Assembly (NCBI RefSeq): GCF_014643255.1 | Contig: NZ_BMJI01000023.1 | Coordinates: forward strand, 1 to 48,817 | DNA length: 48,817 nucleotides | Source of the DNA: Tersicoccus solisilvae | Lineage (GTDB): Bacteria > Actinomycetota > Actinomycetes > Actinomycetales > Micrococcaceae | Reading direction: 5' to 3' | Part shown: in pieces, positions 17,948-25,419 of the stretch | How the letters are laid out: each line of letters opens with the position of its first letter | Position numbering within the stretch: the first letter of the stretch is position 1 | Program-made: the position numbers and the translations under genes | Notes under the pieces: model-generated | Databases searched by the model: none | What the model saw: the letters and a program-made list of their open reading frames with translations, nothing else | What the model was told of the DNA's origin: nothing

Positions 17948-19248
17948 GCACATCGGAGCACTCCCCCCGCTCCGGCGGCGCGAGCGCCCACGCCGTCACC
18001 GAGATCCTGGCCGGCCAGGACGACATGAAGGACTGGCTGCACGACCTCTACCGGACCTTCCATCGGCATCCGGAGTTGAGCAATCAGGAGGTCAAGACCG
18101 CGGAGCGGGTTGCCACGGAGCTGAAGGACCTGGGCTACGAGGTGACCGAGGAGATCGGCACCACCGGCGTCGTGGGCGTGCTGGCCAACGGCGACGGCCC
18201 GACCGTGCTGATGCGCGCGGACATGGACGCCCTGCCGGTCAAGGAGGACACCGGCCTGGACTACGCCAGCACCGACACCGCGACCGACGCCGACGGCAAC
18301 ACCGTGCCCGTGGCGCACGCCTGCGGGCACGACGTGCACGTTGCCTCCCTGCTGGGCGCCGCGCGCCTGCTCGCCGAGGCGAAGGACGCCTGGAGCGGCA
18401 CCTTCGTCGCCCTCTTCCAGCCCGCCGAGGAGGACGCGACGGGCGCGAAGGAGATGGTCGACGACGGCCTGGCCGACCTGATCCCGGCGCCCGAGGTCGC
18501 GTTCGCCCAGCACGTGCTGGCCTTCCCCGCCGGCCAGGTCAGCCCGCACGCCGGTCCCTTCCTCTCCAGCGCCGACAGCATGCGGATCACCGTGCACGGC
18601 CGCGGCGCCCACGGATCGATGCCGCAGCTCTCGGTCGACCCGGTGGTCCTCGCCTCCTCGATCGTGCTGCGGCTGCAGACCATCGTGGCCCGCGAGGTGG
18701 CGCCCGACGACTTCGCCGTCGTCACCATCGGCCGGATCAGCGGCGGCAGCAAGAGCAACATCATCGCCGACCGGGCCGTGCTCGAGCTCAACGTCCGCAC
18801 CTTCGACACCGCGGTCAGCGAGCGGGTGCTGGCCGCCATCGAGCGCATCGCGATCGCCGAGGCGCAGGCGTCCGACGCGCCCCAGGAGCCCGAGTTCGAG
18901 CTCTACGACCACTACCCGCTCACCGAGAACGACGAGGCGACGACCACCCGGCTGACCGAGGCGTTCACCGCCCACTTCGGCGGCCAGGTCACCGACCGCG
19001 GCCGCCAGTCGGCGAGCGAGGACTTCAGCGACATCCCCTCCGCCCTGGGCGTCCCCTACAGCTACTGGGGCATCGGGGGCGTCGACCCCGACACCTACGC
19101 CGCGGCGGAGAAGAAGGGCACCGTCAGCGCCGACATCCCGGCCAACCACTCCCCGCAGTTCGCCCCGGTGCTGGAGCCGACGCTGTCCACCGGCACCGCC
19201 GCCATCGTCGTGGCCGCGCTCGCCTGGTTCGGGGGCTCGGGCAACTGA
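17944..19248 (+). CDS. M20-family amidohydrolase
   Basis: 434 residues. It belongs to the hippurate hydrolase/IAA-amino-acid-hydrolase-like branch of M20 metallopeptidases, which cleave N-acyl amino acids. Metal and catalytic motifs are visible in order: RTFHRHPELSNQE, RADMDALPVKEDTG, HACGHDVHVASLLG, LFQPAEED, then a dimerisation domain with GRGAHGSMPQLSVDPV, and finally NHSPQFAPVLEP with the last metal-side His. A ~30-residue polar N-terminal extension precedes the domain, and there is no signal peptide. ATG overlaps the TRIC stop. Its 3' end lies 20 nt before copy 1 of the 70-bp inverted repeat. Confidence 0.9.
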   Translation: MSTSEHSPRSGGASAHAVTEILAGQDDMKDWLHDLYRTFHRHPELSNQEVKTAERVATELKDLGYEVTEEIGTTGVVGVLANGDGPTVLMRADMDALPVKEDTGLDYASTDTATDADGNTVPVAHACGHDVHVASLLGAARLLAEAKDAWSGTFVALFQPAEEDATGAKEMVDDGLADLIPAPEVAFAQHVLAFPAGQVSPHAGPFLSSADSMRITVHGRGAHGSMPQLSVDPVVLASSIVLRLQTIVAREVAPDDFAVVTIGRISGGSKSNIIADRAVLELNVRTFDTAVSERVLAAIERIAIAEAQASDAPQEPEFELYDHYPLTENDEATTTRLTEAFTAHFGGQVTDRGRQSASEDFSDIPSALGVPYSYWGIGGVDPDTYAAAEKKGTVSADIPANHSPQFAPVLEPTLSTGTAAIVVAALAWFGGSGN

Positions 19249-19267
19249 GGCCCGCGGCCGAGGACAC

Positions 19268-19337
19268 GCCAGCTCGTCAATAGTTGTTCCATCCAGCCCG
19301 GATCCGGCCGTCGGTGAACATCTATTGACGAGCTGGC
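19268..19337. repeat. 70-bp inverted repeat element, copy 1
   Basis: The left arm starts GCCAGCTCGTCAATAG and the right arm ends CTATTGACGAGCTGGC, its reverse complement, followed inward by T/A-TGTTC. Pairing is 21 of the outer 22 positions; the ~26-nt centre is only partly symmetric. It lies between two convergent genes, 20 nt after the amidohydrolase stop and 14 nt from the epimerase stop, so it may end transcription from both sides. Member of a five-copy family in the window. Confidence 0.9.
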
Positions 19338-19351
19338 GGGCGGGGCGTCGG

Positions 19352-20260
19352 TCAGGCGGGGGCGCCGGCCTTCGCGTAGGCGCCGGCGGCGATGTCCTCG
19401 ATCAGGGTGGGGCCGGTCGGGCTCCAGCCGAGCAGCTCCCGGGTGCGGGCGCTGGAGGCACTCATGTCCAGGCCGAAGAAGCGCCCGATGAAACCGAAGT
19501 GGTCGACCGCGTCCTGCGGGGCGATCGAGGCGACGGGCAGGTCGAGCGCCCGTCCGATCGCCTCGGCGATGTCCCGGGTCGGCACGCCCTGCTCGGCCGC
19601 CGCGTGCAACCGGGTACCGGCCGGCGCCTGCTCCAGCCCGAGCCGGACGAGCCGAGCAGCATCGGAGCGGTGCACCGCGGCCCACGCGTTCGTGCCGTCG
19701 CCGACGTAGCCGGAGACGCCCCGGCGTCGCGCGGCCGCGACGATGAGCGCGATGAAGCCGTGGTCGCCCATCCCGTGCACCGTGGGCGCGAAGCGGGCGG
19801 CAATGCTGCGCACGCCGTGAGCGACGTGGTCGAGCGCCAGGTTCTCGGCGCCGCCGCGGGGAGAGTCGGGGCCGACGGCGCGGGACGGGTCGGACTCCTC
19901 GCCGGGCCGGCCCTGGGCCAGCCCCGCCAGGCCGGAGGCGAGGAGCAGGGGCCGATCGGATCCGTCGAGGGCAGTCACCAGAGTCTCGACGGCGGCCCGT
20001 TCGGCCCGGTCGGACTCTCTCGGGTTCGCCCAGTCGTGCTTGTTGGCCAGGTGGATCACTCCCTCCGCGGCCTCGGCTCCGCGGCGCAGGGCGGCCGGGT
20101 CGTCCAGGTCGCCGCGCAGCACGCGCGCGCCCCTGCTCGCCAGCGCGTCCGCCGACGTCTCACTGCGGGCCAGGCCGGTGACCTCGTGCCCGGCCGCGAG
20201 CAGCTCGTCGACCGTCGCCGACCCGATCCACCCACTGGCTCCCGTGACGAAGACGTGCAT
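19352..20260 (-). CDS. NAD-dependent epimerase/dehydratase-like SDR
   Basis: 302 residues with an excellent AGGAGGAACC-ATG start. The extended-SDR nucleotide loop MHVFVTGASGWIGSATVDEL opens the protein, followed by a short insert, HLANKHDW, and a substrate domain with RFAPTVHGMGDHGFIA and AWAAVHRSDAARLVRLGLEQ. The catalytic Tyr-x3-Lys is not obvious (SPRGGAENLALDHVA occupies the place), so it may be a binding or atypical member. It is divergent from a TetR regulator, which is the likely controller, with operator-like half-sites between them. Confidence 0.85.
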   Translation of the reverse strand: MHVFVTGASGWIGSATVDELLAAGHEVTGLARSETSADALASRGARVLRGDLDDPAALRRGAEAAEGVIHLANKHDWANPRESDRAERAAVETLVTALDGSDRPLLLASGLAGLAQGRPGEESDPSRAVGPDSPRGGAENLALDHVAHGVRSIAARFAPTVHGMGDHGFIALIVAAARRRGVSGYVGDGTNAWAAVHRSDAARLVRLGLEQAPAGTRLHAAAEQGVPTRDIAEAIGRALDLPVASIAPQDAVDHFGFIGRFFGLDMSASSARTRELLGWSPTGPTLIEDIAAGAYAKAGAPA

Positions 20261-20287
20261 GGTTCCTCCTTCATCGTGCGACTTTGA

Positions 20288-20332
20288 TGACAGTCGCTGC
20301 CGTCACTCTACGCGCGATGTCAGCCACTGTCA
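20288..20332. promoter_or_regulatory. Putative TetR operator region
   Basis: Between the divergent epimerase and tetR starts lie the half-sites TGACAG (20288), GTCA (20302), TGTCAG (20318) and CTGTCA (20327), in both orientations. The outermost pair is inverted. A TetR dimer (or two) binding here would cover both promoters. Spacing is irregular, so the exact site is uncertain. Confidence 0.35.
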
Positions 20333-20336
20333 CCAC

Positions 20337-20342
20337 TACGAT
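20337..20342 (+). promoter_or_regulatory. -10 box for leaderless tetR gene
   Basis: TACGAT followed by 6 nt and the ATG at 20349, with no Shine-Dalgarno sequence. Confidence 0.5.
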
Positions 20343-20348
20343 GGGGAC

Positions 20349-20915
20349 ATGGTGCGATGGGAGCCGGGCGCGCGGGAACGCCTGCAGGGTGCTGCCCTGG
20401 AGTTGTTCGGCAGTCAGGGTTTCGACGGGACGACGGTGGCGGAGATCGCCGCCCGGGCGGGGCTGACCGAGCGGACCTTCTTCCGCTACTTCGCCGACAA
20501 GCGGGAGGTCCTCTTCACCGGTCAGGACGCCTTCGAGCGACTCTTCTTCGCGGGCCTCGACGCGACGGGATCGGACGAGCCGATGACCAGCATCGGTGCT
20601 GCCATCGGCAGAGCCGCCGACTTCTTCCCGGACGAGCACCGCCCGTGGTCCCGGGCCAGACAGCAGGTCATCGACGCGCACGAGGCGCTGCGGGAGCGGG
20701 AACTGCTCAAGCTGTCCTCCCTGGCCGCCGCGCTCACCCGAGCACTGACGGACCGGGGCGTCGATCCCACCAGCGCCGCCCTCGCGGCGGAGACCGGCGT
20801 CACCGTGTTCCGCACGGCCTTCGCCGCCTGGATCGCCCCGAGCGAGACCCGCTCGTTCCCCCAGCTCCAGGATGCGGTGATGCGGCGCCTGCACGCGCTG
20901 ATCGACGCGGACTGA
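20349..20915 (+). CDS. TetR-family transcriptional regulator
   Basis: 188 residues. The N-terminal helix-turn-helix is classic: LQGAALELFGSQGFDGTTVA, EIAARAGLTERTFFRYFADKR, EVLF. The remaining ~130 helical residues form the ligand and dimerisation domain (TetR C-terminal of the AcrR type). I used ATG 20349 because it starts at the domain and follows a TACGAT box by 6 nt. Divergent from the epimerase gene, which it probably represses together with itself. Just downstream is a fragment of an SMR drug exporter, so the regulator may once have served an efflux gene. Confidence 0.9.
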   Translation: MVRWEPGARERLQGAALELFGSQGFDGTTVAEIAARAGLTERTFFRYFADKREVLFTGQDAFERLFFAGLDATGSDEPMTSIGAAIGRAADFFPDEHRPWSRARQQVIDAHEALRERELLKLSSLAAALTRALTDRGVDPTSAALAAETGVTVFRTAFAAWIAPSETRSFPQLQDAVMRRLHALIDAD

Positions 20916-20959
20916 CGTCGCCACCGGGCCGGGCGCCGGGCCGGACGGAGCCGACCGGC

Positions 20960-21112
20960 GTCGCCTGCGACATCCGGACGGCGGTCGGCGTCGCGCTCAC
21001 GACACTCGCCGGGCATGTCCTGTTCCACGAGCGCCTGACCTGGCGGATCGGGCTGGGCACCGCGCTCATCATCGGCGGGATGGTGCTGATCGAGACCGGC
21101 ACCACCGGTCAC
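20960..21112 (+). pseudogene. Decayed fragment of an SMR (EmrE/QacE-like) transporter
   Basis: A ~50-codon stretch reads like helix 3-4 of a small multidrug resistance protein: ACDIRTAVGVALTTLAGHVL, then FHERLTWRIGLGTALIIGGM, then VLIETG. The pattern (V/T)G-x-A-L...(E/G)-RLT...ALIIGGM(V)LIE matches SMR C-terminal halves. There is no start codon, no helices 1-2 upstream and no stop at the normal end; the frame runs on into antisense of the next gene. I read it as a relic left after deletion. It directly follows tetR, the usual arrangement of a regulator and its efflux pump. Confidence 0.55.
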
Positions 21113-21130
21113 CGACACCTCCCCGGCGGC

Positions 21131-21637
21131 CTACCGGTCCCGGGCGGGAAGGACGAGCCTGACGGGGGCGAGCTCCTCGCCGATCCGGTACTGGGCGCCG
21201 AGCAGGAACCGCCCGTGCGCCGTCAATGTCGCCGTCAGCTCCAGGGTGCGCGCGTCGGCGCCCTCCACGGCGTCGTCGACGAGAGCCAGGTCCGCGATCA
21301 CCAGGGTCGCCGTCGGATCGCGGTGGCCGCGGTCCCGAACGGCCAGTTCCCCGGTGCGCCCGGTCAGGGTGATCCGGGGATCGGCGAGCAGCACGTCCAG
21401 GGCGCCCCAGTGTCCCGTGAACCGCACCGAACCGGTGAAGACATACGATCCGTCCCCGGCCGCCGCCGGCGCGGTGACCGGGTCGGTCGCGACGTCGGTG
21501 GCGGCCCACGGGAAGTGGAAGCCCTCCTCCGTCCGGTTCGCCGGGTCGGCGACCTCGACCTCGCCGGCCGCAGGCCCCTCGACGTAGGCGATCAGGCTGT
21601 CCTTGATCCCCCAGGTCAGACCGGCGGCGCGCGTCAC
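21131..21637 (-). CDS. Stand-alone HtaA-domain (haem-binding type) protein
   Basis: 168 residues from GTG 21637, whose GTGA overlaps the P450 stop, so it is translationally coupled. The whole protein is one HtaA domain: LTWGIKDSLIAYVEG at residues 7-21 with the conserved Tyr18, and VRFTGHWGALDVLLADPRIT at ~71-90 with His76. These are the positions that ligand haem in corynebacterial HtaA/HtaB. HtaA proteins are normally secreted and membrane-anchored, but here there is no signal peptide or C-terminal anchor, so the protein should be cytoplasmic. With a haem enzyme encoded just upstream, a role in haem handling or as an accessory or substrate-binding partner of the P450 is possible (inference). 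Confidence 0.75.
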   Translation of the reverse strand: MTRAAGLTWGIKDSLIAYVEGPAAGEVEVADPANRTEEGFHFPWAATDVATDPVTAPAAAGDGSYVFTGSVRFTGHWGALDVLLADPRITLTGRTGELAVRDRGHRDPTATLVIADLALVDDAVEGADARTLELTATLTAHGRFLLGAQYRIGEELAPVRLVLPARDR

Positions 21638-22830
21638 GCGGCCTCGAGCTCGACGACGGGAAGCTTGTCCAGGCTGCGGGTCATGTTGCTGACCACGCGC
21701 GAGGACGCCCCGACCGAGAACCGGCGCACCCGGCGGGTGAGCGCCGTGAGCACGGCCAGCGCCTCCAGCCGGGCCAGGCCCTGACCGGCGCACCCGTGGA
21801 TGCCGTACCCGAAGCTGAGGTGGTCGACCGGATTGCGCTCGACCCGGAAGGTGTCCGGATCCTCGTAGTGCCGCTCGTCGCGGTTGCCCGACCCGAAGAG
21901 GATGGCCGCCCGGGACCCGGCGGGGATCACCGTGCCCTCGATCTTCACGTCCTCCTTCACCAGCCGGCCCCACGTGTTGACCGGCGGCTCCAGTCGGAGC
22001 CCCTCGTTGTAGGCGGCGGACAGCAGCGACGGATCCTGCCGGATCAGTTCGTACTGATCCGGGTGCGCGGCGAGCAGGGCGATCACGTTGCCGATCGAGG
22101 CGATGGTCGTGTCCATGCCGGCGGCCACGTACTGGTGGATGATCATGCCGCAGGTCTCGTGGGCGATCTCCCCGCGGTCGGCCGCGTCGAAGATGGCCCG
22201 GCCCATGCTGCCCTCGGTCAGGTCGGAGGCGCTGACGTGGTGCGCCCACCCGAACAGCTCGCCGGCGACCGGGAAGTTCTCCGCCGTGCGCTGGTTGGCC
22301 GGGCCGAGCACGTTGAAGGCGGCCTCGCCCCAGCGCAGGATGTTCTCCCGCGGCCGGCCGGTGACGCCGATCAGGTCGGCGACCACGTGCAGCGGCAGGG
22401 CCCGGGCGAGATCGTCGATCGCGTCGAACCGGCCCCGCTCGACCAGCTCGGCGACCATCGCGTCCGCCTTGGCGTCGATGTCGCCCTTGAGCTTGCGCAG
22501 CGATCGCGGCGAGAGGTTCTCGGAGAGCACCGCCCGCATGGGGCCGTGGGCGGGCGGATCCGTGGTCAGCGTCGTGCCCCGCAGCGCCTCGTTCATCTGG
22601 TCGTTGAAGGCGATCTTGTTGGAGGAGAACACCTCCGGGTTCGCCAGCGCGTCCCGGATCCCGTCGTAGCGGGTCAGTGCCCAGAGGTCGTTCGCCTCGA
22701 TGTGCACGACGGCGGCGCTCTCACGCAGCCGGGCGAACGTCGGATACGGGTCCAGCAGGATCTCGTCGGAGAACAGATCCACGTCGGGGAAGGCGTCGGT
22801 GTCGGCGGAGACGATCGTTTCGGCAGTCAT
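21634..22830 (-). CDS. Cytochrome P450
   Basis: 398 residues from ATG 22830 (GAGGT upstream; four further in-frame codons upstream are less likely). All P450 hallmarks are visible: I-helix AGMDTTIASIGN with the acid/Thr pair, K-helix EGLR (ExxR), the RDERHYEDPDTFRVERNP meander, and the haem loop FGYGIHGCAGQGLARLEALA with Cys347 as thiolate ligand. It is a soluble class I bacterial enzyme and needs a ferredoxin and reductase, neither of which is nearby. Its stop overlaps the start of an HtaA-domain protein. Substrate unknown. Confidence 0.93.
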   Translation of the reverse strand: MTAETIVSADTDAFPDVDLFSDEILLDPYPTFARLRESAAVVHIEANDLWALTRYDGIRDALANPEVFSSNKIAFNDQMNEALRGTTLTTDPPAHGPMRAVLSENLSPRSLRKLKGDIDAKADAMVAELVERGRFDAIDDLARALPLHVVADLIGVTGRPRENILRWGEAAFNVLGPANQRTAENFPVAGELFGWAHHVSASDLTEGSMGRAIFDAADRGEIAHETCGMIIHQYVAAGMDTTIASIGNVIALLAAHPDQYELIRQDPSLLSAAYNEGLRLEPPVNTWGRLVKEDVKIEGTVIPAGSRAAILFGSGNRDERHYEDPDTFRVERNPVDHLSFGYGIHGCAGQGLARLEALAVLTALTRRVRRFSVGASSRVVSNMTRSLDKLPVVELEAA

Positions 22831-23067
22831 GCGGGACCTCACGGGAATGTCGGTGCCCCGGGTGAACGGTCAGGGCGCTGGAGACGGCGAGCGCGAACCG
22901 GACGCCGTCCCCTGATTCCACGTGATCTCCGCCTCATCTGTCCAATGCATGCTGTTCATAGCGGGGATCCAGGTGAGGAATGGGAAGCTCGCGTCGGTCG
23001 TGGCGCTGACGGCGGCATCCGCGCCGCACGCCCCGTCGGGCAACGATCCGGGCACCGGCCCGAGTCC

Positions 23068-23559
23068 TCAGGGTCGTTCGTCCGCGGGCTCCTGCGACAC
23101 GGGCAGGCCGGCCGCCTCCCACGCCTCGTAGCCACCGATGACGTCGGTGGCCCGCGTCAGGCCCAGCTGGCGCAGGTTCCAGGCGGCCAGCGACGAGGAG
23201 TACCCGTGCCGGCAGACGAGGATCCAGCGCAGGTCCCACGCCGTGGCCTCGGGAATGCGGTACACGAAGGTCGGGTCCAGCCGCCATGGCAGCACGGTCA
23301 GGTCGATCACGAGCGCGCCGGGCAGGCCGGCGGCGGCCGCCCGGTGGGCGCCGGTCCGCACGTCGACGATGAAGGCGCCGTCGCGCTGCTCGGCGAGGGC
23401 CTGCGCGGGAGTGAGCCGGTCCAGCCCGCCCCGCGCCCGCTCGAGCAGGGCCATCGACCCGCGCACCGGCGCGACGGGGTCGGTTGGGACGCGGTCGGTT
23501 GGGACGGGGTCGGTTGCGACGCGGTCCGATGCGGCCAGGTCCGCGTCGAACGGTGCCAT
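23068..23559 (-). CDS. Single-domain rhodanese-like protein
   Basis: 163 residues. The start ATG at 23559 shares one base with the stop of the upstream aldo/keto reductase (TGATG), so translation is coupled. Residues 1-30 contain a pentapeptide tandem repeat of the type TDPVP/TDRVP encoded by a 15-bp minisatellite. The rhodanese domain follows, with FIVDVRTGAHRAAAAGLPGA and the active-site loop VCRHGYSSS, where Cys116 is the probable persulfide carrier. The loop differs from the CRxGxR of thiosulfate sulfurtransferases. A shorter start at an internal Met (MALLERARGG) that omits the repeat is possible. Confidence 0.85.
   Translation of the reverse strand: MAPFDADLAASDRVATDPVPTDRVPTDPVAPVRGSMALLERARGGLDRLTPAQALAEQRDGAFIVDVRTGAHRAAAAGLPGALVIDLTVLPWRLDPTFVYRIPEATAWDLRWILVCRHGYSSSLAAWNLRQLGLTRATDVIGGYEAWEAAGLPVSQEPADERP
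23471..23530. repeat. 15-bp minisatellite, four units, inside a coding region
   Basis: Four 15-bp units (23471, 23486, 23501, 23516), for example GGGACGCGGTCGGTT, with 1-4 differences between units. They encode a five-residue repeat near the rhodanese N-terminus; unit gain or loss keeps the frame. Confidence 0.85.
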
Positions 23560-24446
23560 CAGGTCGAACTCGGCCAGTCGGCGCCCACCCGCTGCCACGC
23601 GCCGTCGAGGGCGGCCAGCACGTCGTCCGGCAGCGGGCCCCGCTCGGCCGCCTCGAGGTTGCGGCGCAGGTGGTCCGGCTTCGCGGTGCCGACGATGGCG
23701 GTGTCCACGCCCGGGGCCCAGGCCGTGAAACGGAGGAACAGCTCGTTCCAGGGCCGGCCCGCGGGGTCGAGATCGAGGGCACGGAACCGCTCCCAGTAGA
23801 GCTCGCCGTAGTGGCCGACCGGCCGCTCCGCGAACCGCCACGGGGCGTTGGCGATCGGCCGCTTGGCGATCACCCCGGGCCGGCCGTCGTCGGCGGCCGC
23901 CGGCGCGACCACGCGACGCAGGTTCGCCTGGTCCACCACGTTGATGCTCGTCTCGATCGCCCCGAACCGGCCCGAATCCGCCGCGGCCGCGAGGTGCTCG
24001 TTGTCCCCGCTGTAGCCGGCGACCCCCACCTTGCCGGCGGCGACGGCGGTGTCGAGGGCGTCCTGCAGATCGCCGCGACGCAGCACGTCGGCCGGGCAGG
24101 AGTGCAGGAAGAAGACGTCGAGCCGATCGGACCGGGTCAGGCGCAGGGAACGGTCGATGCCGGCGCTCACGGCGCCGGGCGTCCAGTCGGCGTGCCCGTC
24201 GACGGCCTGACCGCCCTTGGTCGAGAGCACGAACTCGTCCCGGCGGCCGGACAGGTGCCGGCCGATCCGTTCCTCGCTCAGGCCGTAGCTGCCGGCCGTG
24301 TCGATCAGGGTGATGCCCGCGTCCAGGGCCCCGTGCAGGACGGCCGCCGCGTCCTCCTCGGTGACGTCTGTCTCGCCGATCTGCCCGGCACCCAGCCCGA
24401 GTAGGGAGACCCGCAGCCCCGTCCGTCCGAAGGTCCGTTGCTCCAC
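23559..24446 (-). CDS. Aldo/keto reductase
   Basis: 295 residues from GTG 24446, preceded by GAGAGGACC. The beginning EQRTFGRTGLRVSLLGLGAG is typical. The catalytic tetrad can be placed: Asp and Tyr in DTAGSYGLSEERIG, Lys in LSTKGGQ, His in FFLHSC. NADPH-binding elements lie near the C-terminus (TAIVGTAKPDHLRRNLEAAE). It reduces an unidentified aldehyde, ketone or sugar. It is translationally coupled to the downstream rhodanese and divergent from the 3-hydroxyacyl-CoA dehydrogenase, with 124 nt between that contain CTGATCAG and a TAGGGT-type -10 on the minus strand. Confidence 0.9.
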   Translation of the reverse strand: MEQRTFGRTGLRVSLLGLGAGQIGETDVTEEDAAAVLHGALDAGITLIDTAGSYGLSEERIGRHLSGRRDEFVLSTKGGQAVDGHADWTPGAVSAGIDRSLRLTRSDRLDVFFLHSCPADVLRRGDLQDALDTAVAAGKVGVAGYSGDNEHLAAAADSGRFGAIETSINVVDQANLRRVVAPAAADDGRPGVIAKRPIANAPWRFAERPVGHYGELYWERFRALDLDPAGRPWNELFLRFTAWAPGVDTAIVGTAKPDHLRRNLEAAERGPLPDDVLAALDGAWQRVGADWPSST

Positions 24447-24570
24447 GATGGTCCTCTCGACGGTCGTCCCGGTCTGCACCCACCCTAGGGCAGGACCGCG
24501 ATTGATACGTTTGCTGATCAGTCGGCCGCGACGGCCGGATCGACCCCGTCCCGTTCCCTCAGGAGGAGAC

Positions 24571-25419
24571 ATGCAGAAGGTCACGGTTCTCGGCAGTGGC
24601 GTCCTCGGTTCCCAGATCGCGTTCCAGTCGGCCTTCCACGGCAAGGACGTCGTGGTGCGCGATCTGGACGACGCGATCCTCGTCCAGCTGCCCGCACGCT
24701 GGGAGTACCTGGCCGCCCAGTACCGCCGGGATCTGCCGGACGCCTCCGAGGAGAAGCTGGCGGCCGCCGTCGCCCGCATCCGGGTGACCAGCGACCTGGC
24801 CGACGCCGTCGGCGACGCCGACCTCGTCATCGAGGCGGTGCCCGAGGTCCTGGACGTCAAGCGGGACACCTGGGCCGCGGTCGGCGGGGTCGCCCCCGAG
24901 CGGACGATCTTCGCGACCAACTCCTCCACCCTGCTCCCCAGCGCGATCGCCGACGCCACCGGCCGGCCCGAGCGCTTCCTCGCCCTGCACTTCGCCAACA
25001 CCATCTGGCGGCAGAACACCGCCGAGGTGATGGGCCACCCGGGGACGGATCCGGCGTGCTTCGACGCCGTCGCGACCTTCGCGGACGAGATCGGGATGGT
25101 GGTGATCCCGGTGCTGAAGGAGCAGCCCGGTTACGTGCTGAACTCGCTGCTGGTGCCGTTCCTGACGGCGGCGTCGACGCTCTTCGTCCGCGGCGTGGCG
25201 GACGTGCCCACCATCGACCTGACCTGGCGGAAGGCCACCGGCGCCCCCCTGGGCCCGTTCCAGATCTACGACGTGATCGGGATGCAGACGCCGTACCAGC
25301 TCAGCCGGACGAGCCCCGACCCGGAGCAGCGGGAGTTCGCCGCGATCCTCAAGCGGGACTACATCGACCAGGGCAAGCTGGGCGTCGCCTCCGGCCAGGG
25401 CTTCTACGACTACCGATGA
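24571..25419 (+). CDS. 3-hydroxyacyl-CoA dehydrogenase
   Basis: 282 residues with a textbook AGGAGGAGAC-ATG start. Rossmann NAD loop VTVLGSGVLGSQIAFQSAFH; DADLVIEAVPEVLDVKRD; NSSTLLPSAIADATGRPERF; then LHFANTIWRQNTAEVMGHPG, where canonical enzymes have HFFNP...LVEV. The C-terminal domain contains the catalytic Asn segment and ends in GQGFYDYR. It therefore belongs to a divergent branch of the 3-hydroxybutyryl-CoA dehydrogenase family, and the substrate may not be a fatty-acyl CoA. It is coupled by ATGA to an epoxide-hydrolase-like enzyme. Confidence 0.87.
   Translation: MQKVTVLGSGVLGSQIAFQSAFHGKDVVVRDLDDAILVQLPARWEYLAAQYRRDLPDASEEKLAAAVARIRVTSDLADAVGDADLVIEAVPEVLDVKRDTWAAVGGVAPERTIFATNSSTLLPSAIADATGRPERFLALHFANTIWRQNTAEVMGHPGTDPACFDAVATFADEIGMVVIPVLKEQPGYVLNSLLVPFLTAASTLFVRGVADVPTIDLTWRKATGAPLGPFQIYDVIGMQTPYQLSRTSPDPEQREFAAILKRDYIDQGKLGVASGQGFYDYR

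Noticed and set aside
20349-21784. Single long gene joining tetR region, SMR fragment and beyond
   Set aside because: The frame is different from tetR's and continues antisense through the HtaA gene; only the 50-codon SMR-like stretch has protein character.
22870-23055. Small minus-strand open frame (61 codons) in the gap upstream of the P450
   Set aside because: No ribosome-binding site, no family resemblance and mixed codon use. I treat 22831-23067 as the P450 promoter region with no further feature seen.
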